Source: Pelargonium nanum (lineage: Eukaryota; Streptophyta; Magnoliopsida; Geraniales; Geraniaceae). From it: a stretch of DNA of 25,046 nt. Where the stretch lies: positions 1-25,046 of the forward strand of contig JAYMTF010001244.1 of the NCBI GenBank assembly GCA_036897485.1, written 5' to 3'. Positions 9,101-20,129 of this stretch are shown piece by piece (position 1 is the first letter of the stretch; every line of letters begins with the position of its first letter). Position numbers and translations under genes: made by a program. A model generated the notes under the pieces. It saw only the letters and a list, made by a program, of their open reading frames with translations, made no database searches and was not told the DNA's origin.

Positions 9101-12100
9101 TCCGACCCGTTGAGTCTCTCTCTGAATCTCCCACTAAATCTGCTTCCAAAAAAGGTAATTCAACCTTTTCTTGTAGGTTGTGTCTTTGTTGATGATCTTG
9201 ATTCTAGATTCTAGATTCTGATGCTTTGGAGTTTGTTTGGTTGCTGAGAAAATGGAGTGAATGGGCTTTTGGGTTGTTTTTGTTTCGGATCCTAAGCTGA
9301 TTAGTCATGCAAAGGTCAAAACTTTGGGACCCATTTTGGAATATCGTCCTTTTTTTTTTAACAATCTTTGTCCATCAAATTTTATCAGCAATTCTTGGTT
9401 TTTCTCAATTGTTCTTTCAGTTTGTGTATGTGTCATATTCATCTTTTCCTTATTTGACTTGTAGACTGATTTGATTTTGGTTCTCTTCTGTTGTTTGTTG
9501 AATTCTGTTTCTCTGCTTGATTAGGGATTCCACCAATCATGTTGAGGGCTCAAACAAGCCACCCTTTGGACCCTTTATCTGCTGCTGAAATCTCTGTGGC
9601 AGTTGCTACTGTCAGGGCAGCTGGATCAACCCCTGAGGTACTATTATCATGATTAACCACAATTATAGTATAGATTCTTTATATGTATGTGTTTGATCAT
9701 GGATCTTGTGAATGTGTTTTCCATTTTCAGGTGAGAGATAGCATGCGGTTTATTGAGGTTGCTTTGGTCGAACCAGATAAGCATGTTGTTGCATTGGCAG
9801 ACGCATATTTCTTCCCTCCTTTCCAGCCATCTTTGCTTCCCAGAACAAAGGGTGGACCCGTCATTCCAAGCAAACTTCCTCCGAGGCAGGCAAGACTTGT
9901 TGTTTACAACAAGAGATCAAACGATACGAGCATATGGACAGTTGAGCTGTCAGAAGTTCACGCAACAACTCGAGGTGGCCACCATAGAGGCAAAGTCATT
10001 TCATCCGAAGTTGTACCAGATGTCCAGCCTCCTATGGTACAATATGAAATTGTTCTGTTACTTCTGTATACAATTTGTTAGGTGTCCACTAATTAGGTGC
10101 TAGTTGTTTATGAAAATTAACTAGGATCCAGTGAGAACCAATGGTTTAGCTTTTGAGTCACCTAATTTATGTTGGACATTGTTTTTTTTTTGGTAGGGTT
10201 GACATTCTTAATTGGTTCGTTTCTCACCATTAATTTGTTTTTTTAATTTTTAATTTTTTGGATTGTACATTTTTTGTTCATCACCAACATCTTTGTTCCT
10301 GATCATCTGAAATTATAGGATGCTGTGGAATATGCTGAATGTGAAGCTGTTGTGAAGGAATATCCTGCATTCCGAGAAGCGATGAAAAAGAGGGGTATAG
10401 AAGATTTGGATCTTGTGATGGTGGATCCTTGGTGAGTTTCCAAATTCCAAGTTCAAATCCTTTTTGCTTGATGAGCTCTGGAATATTTATTCAATCCATT
10501 TGTTTACCCCCTTTGCTGTTTCGGTGTGCAATGTAATTTCTTGCAGGTGTGCAGGGTACCACAGTGATGCTGATGCTCCTAGTCGCAGACTTGCTAAACC
10601 ACTTATCTTCTGCAGAACCGAGAGTGACTGTCCCATGGAAAATGGTTATGCTCGCCCAGTCGAGGGAATCCATATACTTGTTGATATGCAAAATATGGTT
10701 GTGATTGAGTTTGAAGACAGAAAACTAGTTCCCCTACCACCTGCTGATCCACTGAGAAACTACACTTCTGGTGAAACACGGGGAGGTGTCGATCGAAGTG
10801 ATGTGAAACCCCTTCAAATTATTCAGCCCGAGGGACCAAGCTTTCGTGTCAATGGGCACTTTGTCCAGTGGCAGAAGGTGATTGATTCTTTCTGGAACTA
10901 GTTATCTGACCAATCTTAGTTCTGTTCACCCTTTTTTCTCTTTTTTTTAAACAAAAAAATTATTTGTGGTTGGCAGTGGAATTTTCGTATTGGTTTCACT
11001 CCCAGAGAAGGCTTGGTTATCTATTCTGTTGCATATCTTGATGGTAGTAGAGGTCGAAGGCCCGTGGCCCACAGATTAAGCTTTGTCGAGATGGTGGTTC
11101 CTTACGGAGATCCAAATGATCCACATTATAGAAAGAATGCATTTGATGCCGGGGAAGATGGGCTGGGCAAGAATGCACATTCTCTTAAGAAGGTGAGTGT
11201 ACTTTATATTATTTTTTATCTGGTGCTTTTTACATTTTGCTCTTCATTTGGTTTAAATGATTCTATGTGATTCATCTTTTCGATGCTGCAGGGTTGTGAT
11301 TGTTTGGGCTATATCAAGTACTTTGATGCGCATTTCACAAATTTCACTGGAGGTGTAGAAACAATTGAGAACTGTGTTTGTTTGCATGAAGAGGATCATG
11401 GAATGCTATGGAAGCATCAAGATTGGAGAACAGGTTTAGCAGAAGTTCGACGATCTAGAAGGCTAACGGTGTCATTTGTATGCACTGTGGCTAACTATGA
11501 ATATGGATTTTACTGGCACTTTTATCAGGTAAGCCAGTGTCTGCCGAAATCGCGTTTAGAATTTGGATAGTTTTCATTCTGTTCATTACCAGGATTCCCT
11601 AAATTCTTTACAATGTAGTTTCTCCTCTTAAACTTTATAAAGCCCTCCAAGTCCAATTATAAAGCTCCATTTTCTTTTCATCTTCTGCTGCTGCTTTGTC
11701 TTATTGATGCAAAGTTGTTCTTGAAAGTGAGCCAGTTATAATCTTCAGTCATGCCTTTACTATTCATTGTAACAGGATGGTAAGGTTGAAGCTGAGGTTA
11801 AACTTACTGGAATTCTCAGCTTAGGAGCACTGCAACCAGGAGAAACACGAAAATATGGTACAATGATTGCTCCTGGTTTATATGCTCCTGTTCATCAACA
11901 CTTCTTTGTGGCCCGCATGGACATGGCAGTCGATTGTAGGCCTGGTGAAGCATTTAATCAGGTAACTTTACATCATTTTTGGTGATTTTTGTATGATCAT
12001 TCAATATTTGGGTTATTGTGATATTTAGTCATACCACTTGTGGGATACTAAAGGTCTTGACTTCTGAGATCAAGAATTCAACTGTATTTTTGTTTAGTTC

Positions 12101-13479
12101 AGTTTTTTTTAGTTCTAAATGGGAAATCTGTTCAATTTTTGGGACATTTTATCACAAGTTGCTGAGAGATTTGTATATTCTGCTTTTATAGGTTGCTGAG
12201 GTGAATGTTAAAGTTGAAGAACCAGGAAAAAATAATGTGCACAACAATGCATTTTATGCTGAAGAGGAACTACTCAAATCTGAATTGCAAGCAATGCGTG
12301 ATTGCAATCCTTTGTCTGCGCGCCACTGGATTGTAAGATATCGTATTTATGCTGTACTGTGTTATGCTATTATGTCCGTGACATTGAGTTGCATTCATGA
12401 ATAGAAGTTCTGCATGTTGGGATTGTTTTTCTGCAGTTAGTGAATCATGGATGATTATAGTGACATAAAAATTTGATCTTGATTTATGAGGATTGAAGGC
12501 AAATAATCTTTAGGAAACATAAATGTACCTTTTTTAAACCGGGGGCTTAGTAGGGGGGTGGTGCGGGGTTCATTATCTATATTACTACTTCCGTTCCAAA
12601 ATAATTGTCCACTGTTTTTTAGAGAGTTAGTTATGCTTGAATTACCAAAGTCCCTAAGATAATTAAGTTAGAATACCACAAACTAATCCTTAAAATCTAC
12701 TATTGTGCGGCCCACCATGATTACAGATCAGAAACACGAGAACCGTCAACCGGACTGGACAACTAACAGGTTACAAGCTCGTACCTGGTTCAAATTGTTT
12801 GCCATTAGCTGGTTCAGAGGCCAAATTCCTGAGAAGAGCTGCTTTCTTGAAGCATAACCTCTGGGTCACACCCTATGCGAAAGGTGAAATGTTCCCTGGA
12901 GGAGAATTCCCTAACCAGAATCCACGTGCTGGGGAAGGACTAGCCACTTGGGTTAAGAAGAACCGATCACTAGAAGAAACCGACATAGTTCTCTGGTTAG
13001 TTGACTTTGCTCTGCATCTTCTGTTATCTGTATTATGTATACGTATAGTATCTAAAAGAGAGGACAGGCTTAACACACGAGGCGATTTGTATCTTCCTTG
13101 AAAGTGAACCTTACCATTTTGTCTGCAGCTGGAAATTTCCTCGATATTTGTAACATTGTTGGCATATTGTTGCAGGTATATATTTGGAGTGACCCATATT
13201 CCTCGACTCGAAGACTGGCCTGTCATGCCAGTCGAGCACATTGGCTTTACGCTCATGGTAAATTTTCTCAGATCTGCTGTTTCCATAAAGCTAAGATTTT
13301 TTTTATGGAAATGGATTCATGAATCTGATAATGTCTGTTAAAAAATGAAAATGCAGCCACATGGATTCTTCAATTGCTCACCAGCAGTGGATGTGCCTCC
13401 AAGTGCAAGTGACATGGATCTCAAAGACAATGGGATGGTGGCAAAGCCTATCCAGAATGGTCTCCTTGCAAAGCTGTGA
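8983..13479 (+). CDS. CuAO: peroxisomal copper-containing primary amine oxidase, 12 exons
   Basis: Exons are 8983..9154, 9525..9637, 9731..10036, 10319..10431, 10547..10877, 10977..11192, 11292..11528, 11776..11961, 12192..12332, 12727..12995, 13176..13257 and 13357..13479. This gives 2289 bases, or 762 residues, with all introns GT-AG and phases consistent. The enzyme oxidises primary amines such as putrescine to aldehyde, ammonia and hydrogen peroxide. The topaquinone precursor is Tyr486 in NYEY, the copper ligands are His536 and His538 (HQH) and His724 (PHGFF), and the likely catalytic base is Asp402 in FDAGEDG. The protein ends in AKL, a type 1 peroxisomal targeting signal, and has no signal peptide. 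It resembles Arabidopsis At2g42490 (CuAO-zeta type) rather than the secreted apoplastic enzymes. Intron 9 contains a MITE remnant and a G-rich run. All key residues are present, so it is probably functional. Confidence 0.95.
12585..12700. mobile_element. Stowaway-like MITE remnant in amine oxidase intron 9 (copy 2)
   Basis: The end CTACTTCCGTTCCAAAATAA, preceded by TA, is a classic Stowaway terminal repeat. It is followed by the T-run and AGTTAGTTATGCTTGAATTA shared with the other local copies. The interior continues to match the 17660-17905 copy (TCCCTAAGAT, then a CACAAACTAATC-like stretch), but the second terminal repeat is gone before the exon 10 acceptor at 12726. The insertion is therefore old and partly eroded. 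Confidence 0.6.
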
Positions 13480-14544
13480 TCTTCAACTCATTAAATCTAT
13501 TGTTTTAGCAAATTTAATAGGTGATTGTGAATTCTGATGTGTTAGTGACTTAGTGTTATCTTATGTGGTGGCTTTTTATATTTTGGTGGATATCTATGAT
13601 GTTTGAACCTTGACTATTATATGCTATTTGTTTATATATTTTATGTAATCTTTCAATGCACTGGAGTTTCATGGTGCCAGTGTTTGTTTAAATATGAAAG
13701 CTGAACTGCACCTTAATTAAACAATTAATTGAGTTTTGTCCATAAGGTCCTATATCAGTAAAATTAATTTTATCTAATATGATATTATTTCGAATTAGAT
13801 TTAAATTACGTAATTATTGTCACCTCCATAATCGCTATATTGCCGAAATTAATAATAATAATAATAATTTTTGGCATATTGTTTGATGGCAGAGACAACA
13901 GAGCACAAATTCCTTTGTTTCTTGTTTTTTTGTTGCTGTAACATTATTGTTTGATTTGATTTTTCTCCGCAAGAATGAATGATATTTTTATTTATTATTG
14001 TTGCTTTTTTTCACAAAAAAAAAAGTTCAAAAACCCAAATTCAGTTAATTAATAGTAGTAATTATTACTAACACATTTTAATTAGTAGTAATTGATTAAC
14101 TAATAAAATACAAAGAATATTCTATCTGCTAAGTTCAGGCAAGAACTCTGTCTCTTCCTATTACTGACACAGTCATTTCCGGTAAAATATTTAATTAACA
14201 TTTCTATGTTAATTAAAACAAAATAAATAAACAAAATCCTCCATCACGCTCCTTCGACGCAAGTGTCCACCACGTAAACGACCTTTCTACTCATAAACAT
14301 TGATTAAATTGTTGGTCATCGTCGAGTCGTGGTCCTCGACTGGTCGTCAATCGCTCTGTTTACTCCACGCGCCTCTTTCAAATTCCTCACAATTTCCCAG
14401 AAAATGAAACGCTGACTCGACACGGAAGCAAAAAACATGCCAACACAAGAATGAACAACGCAACATTCTGATTCACTCTCTCTGACCACACACTGAACGA
14501 TTTGATTCAGTCCGCGAACGAGTCACGGCACCGAGTTGGCGGCG
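13480..14544. other. spacer between amine oxidase and ARO genes
   Basis: The first 200-300 bases should be the 3' untranslated region of the amine oxidase gene. There is a short AAT triplet run at about 13849-13866 and several T-runs. The last 200 bases become richer in C and in CT (for example CACTCTCTCTGACC near 14475), as expected for a plant promoter and 5' leader feeding the ARO gene. No other gene is recognised. Confidence 0.5.
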
Positions 14545-16398
14545 ATGGCTTCGGACTCGATGGAGGAGAAGCGAATCGAAGACGAACTCTCGTACCCGAT
14601 TCTGCTGTCGGAGCGAGTTCGCTCGGCGGCCGAGGAGGCGCAGTCGTTCAAGCTGGAGTGCTCCGAGATCGCCAAGCAGGTCGATCGCCTATCCCAAATG
14701 CTCCGCACGGCGGTCCGGCTCGCCACCTCGACGGCGTCGCTCTACGAGCGGCCGGTGCGGCGCGTGGTCGCAGAGGCGCGTAAGAACCTCGAGAAGGCTC
14801 TAACCCTAGTCCGCAAGTGCAAGCGCCAGAGCGTGCTCCGCCGCGTCGTCAGCATCACCAGCACCGCCGATTTCCGCAAAATCAGCAACCTCCTCGACGC
14901 TTCCGTCGGCGACATGAGGTGGCTTCTCAGTGTCTTCGACTCCGATGGAACCAACGGCGGCGGTATTGTGCTTTCTCTCCCTCCGATTGCCAGTAACGAC
15001 CCGATCCTCTCCTGGGTCTGGTCCTTCATCGCGACGCTTCAGATGGGCCAATTGCCGGATCGAATTGAAGCCGCCAATGAGCTCGCTTCGCTTGCAGCGG
15101 ACAACGATCGGAACAAGAAGATCATTGTTGAAGAAGGCGGGGTCGGTCCATTGCTGAAGCTCCTGAAAGAGGCGGAGTCGCCGGAGGCCCAAATTGCGGC
15201 GGTGACGGTGTTGCACCATCTCGCCAATGATGAGGAGAGAGTGAGATCTATGGTCAATGAGCTTGCAGTTCCAATTGTTGTGCAGGTTCTTAGAGACTCG
15301 CCAATTAGGGTTCAGATTCGGGCTGCGAATTTGGTGGCTAGAATGGCTGAGTATGATCAAGTTGCACAGGAAGATTTTGCTAGAGAAAATGCAATTAGGC
15401 CTCTGGTGACTCTATTGTCATTCGAAGCATTCGAAGAAGACGCCAACAGACAGAGCCATAGGGTTTCAGGTAAGCAGAGTATCCATTCTTTAGTTCAGAT
15501 TAACAAGGAAATGGAGCAACACTCTGTAGTTAGATCAAACAACCGCCCGTATGCTAGTTCATATTCGTCGTTGTATTCGGAGAGTAGTAGTAGTAGTCGA
15601 GCGGGTCAGAATAGGAAAGATAGGGAAAATGAGAAGCCTGAGGTGAAGCTTCAGCTGAAAATTAGTTGTGCCGAGGCTTTGTACAAGCTTGCGAGAGGGA
15701 GTGTGTCCAATAGTAGGAGGATCACCGAGACAAAAGGGTTGCTTTGTTTGGCGAAGCTAGTCGAGAAAGAGCAAGGAGAGTTGCAACTCCATTGCTTGAA
15801 GACTCTAATGGAGATCACGGCTGCTGCTGAATCGAATGCTGACCTTAGGCGTGCAGCGTTCAAGACGAATTCATCGGCTGCTAAGTCAGTCGTGGAACAG
15901 CTCTTGAGGGTGATCAAAGACTTGGACAACCCGGCTTTGCAAGAAGCTGCTATAAAATCGATTGGATCATTGGCCCGGACTTTTCCTGCTAGAGAGACCC
16001 GTGTCATTGGTCCGCTTGTTACCCAGCTTAGCAGCAGGGACCAAGATGTCGCAACCGAAGCTGCCATTGCCTTGGGGAAGTTTGCTTGTCCAGAGAATTT
16101 CTTGTTTGCAGAGCATTCGAAGGCAATAATCGAGTTCAATGCAGTCCCGCCTTTAATGAGACTGCTGAGGGGTAGCGAACGTGCCCAGCTACATGCTCTG
16201 GTTCTCCTCTGCTACCTCGCTTTACATGCTGGCAATAGCGAAGCCTTGCAGCAAGCGAGACTGTTGACAGTCCTCGAGGGGGCAGACCGTTCAGTAATTT
16301 CCCAGCATCCGGAATTGAGAGAATTAGTATCCAGTGCGATATACCACCTCAATTTGTATCACACTGGCATCCATCCTCAGCAGCCGTTTGTCCCGTAA
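14545..16398 (+). CDS. ARO4: ARMADILLO REPEAT ONLY protein (ARO4-like), single exon
   Basis: An uninterrupted frame of 617 codons starts at ATG 14545; a second in-frame ATG at 14560 (MEEKRIEDEL) is an alternative start. The N-terminal part (ELSYPILLSERVRSAAEEA, QVDRLSQMLRTAVRL, then RKNLEKALTLVRKC) is the conserved helical head of plant ARO proteins. It is followed by an LPPIASNDPILSWVW linker and armadillo repeats, for example EEGGVGPLLKLLKEAESPEAQ near residues 195-215 and repeats to the C-terminus. A serine-rich, charged loop (about residues 335-360) interrupts the repeats. ARO proteins in Arabidopsis bind NEK6 and related kinases and control actin, microtubules and polar tip growth of pollen tubes, trichomes and hypocotyl cells. 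The sequence fits ARO4 better than ARO1-3 at the N-terminus, from memory. It is convergent with the F-box gene. Confidence 0.9.
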   Translation: MASDSMEEKRIEDELSYPILLSERVRSAAEEAQSFKLECSEIAKQVDRLSQMLRTAVRLATSTASLYERPVRRVVAEARKNLEKALTLVRKCKRQSVLRRVVSITSTADFRKISNLLDASVGDMRWLLSVFDSDGTNGGGIVLSLPPIASNDPILSWVWSFIATLQMGQLPDRIEAANELASLAADNDRNKKIIVEEGGVGPLLKLLKEAESPEAQIAAVTVLHHLANDEERVRSMVNELAVPIVVQVLRDSPIRVQIRAANLVARMAEYDQVAQEDFARENAIRPLVTLLSFEAFEEDANRQSHRVSGKQSIHSLVQINKEMEQHSVVRSNNRPYASSYSSLYSESSSSSRAGQNRKDRENEKPEVKLQLKISCAEALYKLARGSVSNSRRITETKGLLCLAKLVEKEQGELQLHCLKTLMEITAAAESNADLRRAAFKTNSSAAKSVVEQLLRVIKDLDNPALQEAAIKSIGSLARTFPARETRVIGPLVTQLSSRDQDVATEAAIALGKFACPENFLFAEHSKAIIEFNAVPPLMRLLRGSERAQLHALVLLCYLALHAGNSEALQQARLLTVLEGADRSVISQHPELRELVSSAIYHLNLYHTGIHPQQPFVP

Positions 16399-16990
16399 AT
16401 TGAATTGTATTGAGCTTGCAGATCCAGTTTTTTTATGGACATAGTCGTGCTGGTGCATATACACGAGCCCGGGTTGATACGTTTTGATTTGAGGCGAATG
16501 GGATAGGCAGGAACAACTACAGTTACTCAAAGTAGAGGGTTCATGCAAAGCACTGAAACTTTTCTTTTAAGTTAGGATATATGGTCTAGTCCCTTGTTAG
16601 CTGCTCATGTTGGTGTAACTTTTTGTTGATATGAGAACTGTTCTTTCAACTTCTTGTTCATACAATACACATCTTTCTTACGTTGCCGTACATAAACATC
16701 AAATAATATTTGACTGGCTCACAACTTCGTGAGTAGAATTTTGTTGAATTGATAGAGCTCTAATATCTACCAAAAATATGAGATAATGTCACAGCTACAT
16801 GTACAATTCTTCCAAAGAATCTACAGCTCAGGTCTTAGGGAGATCATGGAGCACCAATGACCAAGAATGTTGATTTACCTATTTTTGTGGACCAGCTACC
16901 AAAGGCACACTATTGAGGGGGAAAGCTAGCTAGGATTACTCCAAGAATTACAAACACATTGAAAGTTATACCAAACGACTAGCATGTAAC
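16399..16990. other. convergent 3' untranslated regions
   Basis: The stop codons of the ARO gene (plus, 16398) and the F-box gene (minus, 16991) face each other across 592 bases. This interval must hold both 3' ends, so overlapping antisense transcripts are possible. No gene or repeat was recognised. Confidence 0.6.
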
Positions 16991-19916
16991 TCAGCGAGAA
17001 GGCAAAGCACGCCAATTGTCAGCGAGATCCATGACGTGATCACGTGAAGGTATTGACAGTTGTTGGAGTATTACATCTTTTACATGATTTGCTGCCGTTT
17101 CACCAGCGCGGCTAGCAAGTTCTAGGTAGACAACAGCTTTCATCATGTCTCCTTCCTGCGCACAAATTACATGGTAGCGTCAACTACTGAAATCCTTTAA
17201 CTTAAGGAAACACAAAATAGCTTGTCCTTTTTTTCAATCAACAATTGGAGCACCCGAAAAAGGAACATTATTAAGTAGTGATATGTGCACCTTAATGGCA
17301 AGACCACTTGGTTCTATCAAAGCCCATCATAACTACAAAGCCTACTTGATATGGAAAAATAAATGAATGACAAGAAAGTTCAACTTTTTCCTAAAAGACT
17401 CCTTAGGAATATCACGATATCATTCAATTTTTGTCATGTACTCTACACTAAGGTTCTTCAGGGAGGAAAAAGACAACAGTGATAAATATGAGCATAGAAA
17501 CTTAAATTTTCTCTCTATCAGCAGCCAGACATAAAGGCCTAAACTCATAAGTAAAGGGCGTCCACACCTACCAAATGTCCACACCTGGGCCCTAGCATAT
17601 AACTGCAGGAGACACCTTCCCCATCCAAAGGGTTTGGAGTTTAAATTGATTATGTACTACTCCCACCGTCCAAAATAAAGTATCAACTTTCCAATTTGTA
17701 AAAACTAAAGATAAGTTTGTTAGGATTAGAATCCACCCTTACCCCCTTGTGCTCTTGTTGCAACAAACTCAAGGAGTTCTACCTAATCTTAGGGATATAA
17801 TTGGTAGTTCATGTATAGCTAACTTCCTAAAAAAAGAAAGTAGACATTCAATTCGGACAATTTTTTATAATATAGAGAAAAGTGGACACACATTCTGGGA
17901 CAGGGTACTATTTGGTTTCTTTATTTTTGTGTTTATTATTTTAATTACGGCAAGTACAAATAGCAGTCCTTCTCAATATTTTGAAGAATTACCGCGTAAC
18001 TTGTATCAAGTGCACATATGCAGGAAAAGAGAGAGAGTTGGGATTGTCTCATGTTAATAACAGTTAACGACAGTAGAAGGCAAGGTGATGTATTACATAC
18101 AGAGAATAGTGCAAGTCCATGCTCATATTGAGCTTTACTGTGACCACGATCAGCTGCCCGCTTCATCCATTTCCTTGCTTGCCGATGACTTTTAACCAAA
18201 CCTTCGCCATATGAGTAGCAAAGTGAAATGTTGTACATAGCACGAACATAACCCCCTTCTGCAGCTTTCAAATACCATCTTGCCTGTTTCGGAGAAACTT
18301 GTGGTGAGACTATAGTTTCAAAGAAAAATCTAAAGGAGCACCTGATGTCAAATGTTTTGGTAACCAATAGCTCATAAGACGACAGAAATACAATGACAAT
18401 TTGACAATAGTAAATGTAGAAGAAATGGTCCAGGAGAACGTATAAAAAAAAGCAAGTATTTAGATGGTTTACAACTCAATCTAAAACACCCAAATATGTT
18501 ACAGGTTAGCAGTATATTATCCACAAAACAGGTTATCATCAATATAAATAGTGTGCCCAGAACAAAATCGCATGTTATAATTAGAAGGGCTAGTATAGCA
18601 CCCAATATCTACTACACTCACAGCTAAAATGATATTAGAAAATAAAGTATGCCCAAGAAAAATAAGAGCTCTACTAGTCTAATAGTTCAGAGTAATATAA
18701 GCAAATAACTACATACCGCCTCTTGTAGATTGCGATCCACACCACGATCTTGATGCAGACAAAGTGCAAGTTGGTACTGAGCCCGGACATGTCCAGCCAC
18801 AGAAGCTTTATACAACCATTTTATGGCCTCCTTTTGATTTGAAGGTTCAGCTGCACATAATAAAAGGTCATAAGGCATTAAACATTTGAATAATGAATTC
18901 ATTTGCTTAAATAAAACAGATTGCACATGATGTTAGAATATTATTTTAGCAATCAAACAAGAACACTTTATATTCTTGTCTATAGTTTTGTTAACTGATT
19001 TTCTTCCAATGAGCATATGCATACACTTTCACAGAAGGAAAATTCAAAATTTTAGATTCCAAGTTGTACCAAACGACTTTCACAAACATCTAACCAAAAA
19101 ACAGATAGATTGTAATAGAACTCTCAGACATTTGATGCCCAAAATTATTTTTCTCAGCTCATCCAATGCATTTGACATGGATACATATAATCATAACCAA
19201 AAGTTTTAACTCAGTTCCCTCAATTAAATTTAGATGTCTGGAATTCAAGACATTTAGAAAATCGACTTCATTTCAATACAATTTAAATCTACTTCAAATT
19301 AATTGGTTCTGCAACTGTAAAATGTACCTTGCAAGTAAGAAATCCCCAAATTGCACTGTCCCGCAGCGTCTCCGAGTACGGCGGCTCTCTTATACAAGGC
19401 CATAGCCTTCTCCTTCTCGCCCCTTTCCCAATACATCAATCCAGCATCCACCATGGCCAAAGTGGAGCCCCGAGCCGCACCTTTCAGGAATGCGTCAAGA
19501 GCCTTGTCCAGATTCGACTGCACGCCGCCTCGGCCGTGCTTGAACCGCTTCCCCCACCGCAACAGCAACATCGCCTCCCTCAGCGGCCCGAGCGCGTCTC
19601 TCCAAGACCGACACACCAACGACGCCGCCCGGAGGTCCGGGTGCGTGAACGAGGCCGCAATTTTCACCATCACGTCGTACGGTAAGGCGGAGAAATCGCG
19701 ACCCTCCGACGGCGGCCGATAAGACGACGATCTGGAGCAGAACCGAATATGACGGCTCGAAGAGCTCAGTTTAGGCGGTGGTGCTCTGGCGGAGTTGCTG
19801 ATTGTGTGTTTGCCGGAGAGGACATGGACGGCGGAAGATTCGTCGGTCCTTTTAGAGAAGGGAATGGAGGCGAAAGGAGAGCCGTTGGATCGATCGGGCC
19901 ATGTTCTCTGCTTCAT
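16991..19916 (-). CDS. F-box protein with Sel1-like repeats, 4 exons
   Basis: The coding sequence is the complement of 19328..19916, 18717..18850, 18101..18283 and 16991..17155, or 1071 bases and 356 residues. Introns are GT-AG and phases fit. After a Ser/Pro-rich basic N-terminus (1-70), an F-box spans about 73-108 (FSALPYDVMVKIAASF, LRAASLVCRSWRDAL). Sel1/TPR-like helical pairs follow, recognisable by the pattern A..Y..AA..G...A..NLG: KAMALYKRAAVLGDAAGQ (170-187), KEAIKWLYKASVAGHVRAQY, ARWYLKAAEGGYVRAMYN and RKWMKRAADRGHSKAQYEHG. Exon 3 begins exactly at a repeat. By family, F-box proteins recruit substrates to SCF ubiquitin ligases through SKP1, and Sel1 repeats bind partner proteins. It resembles Arabidopsis At1g70590, of poorly known role. 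The last intron holds a complete MITE. Confidence 0.92.
17660..17905. mobile_element. Stowaway-like MITE in the last intron of the F-box gene (copy 3)
   Basis: The left end reads TA then CTCCCACCGTCCAAAATAAA. The right end, on the opposite strand, reads TA then CCCTGTCCCAGAATGTGTGT, with both continuing into CAACTTT or CCACTTTT. TA dinucleotides flank the 246-base element, as expected for Tc1/mariner-derived Stowaway MITEs. The right half, reversed, contains GAAGTTAGCTATACATGAAC and ATCCCTAAGATTA, matching the other two copies in the window. It has no coding capacity. Confidence 0.7.
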
Positions 19917-20077
19917 CTCGGTCGTCCAGTTTGTCGGAGCAACTGAGAGTAGCAGAGAGAATTTATTTATTCATTAGAAGAAAAGAGAGTCGGTAGATAT
20001 TTGCGTCACGTCAAGCCTGCATGTCGCTATCATTCACTGCTTGCGGCAGTAAATAATAGTGTACTACGTAAGATTAT

Positions 20078-20129
20078 CTTTATGGGCCTATTACAGGCCC
20101 AGATAATACTGTTATTTAGGCCCATAAAG
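20078..20129 (-). promoter_or_regulatory. site II (GGCCCA) palindrome upstream of the F-box gene
   Basis: A perfect 13-base inverted repeat, CTTTATGGGCCTA at 20078-20090 and TAGGCCCATAAAG at 20117-20129, flanks a further AGGCCCAG at about 20095-20102. TGGGCC/GGCCCA are site II elements, known targets of TCP factors and typical of growth-related housekeeping promoters. They lie about 160-210 bases upstream of the F-box ATG at 19916. Confidence 0.55.
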
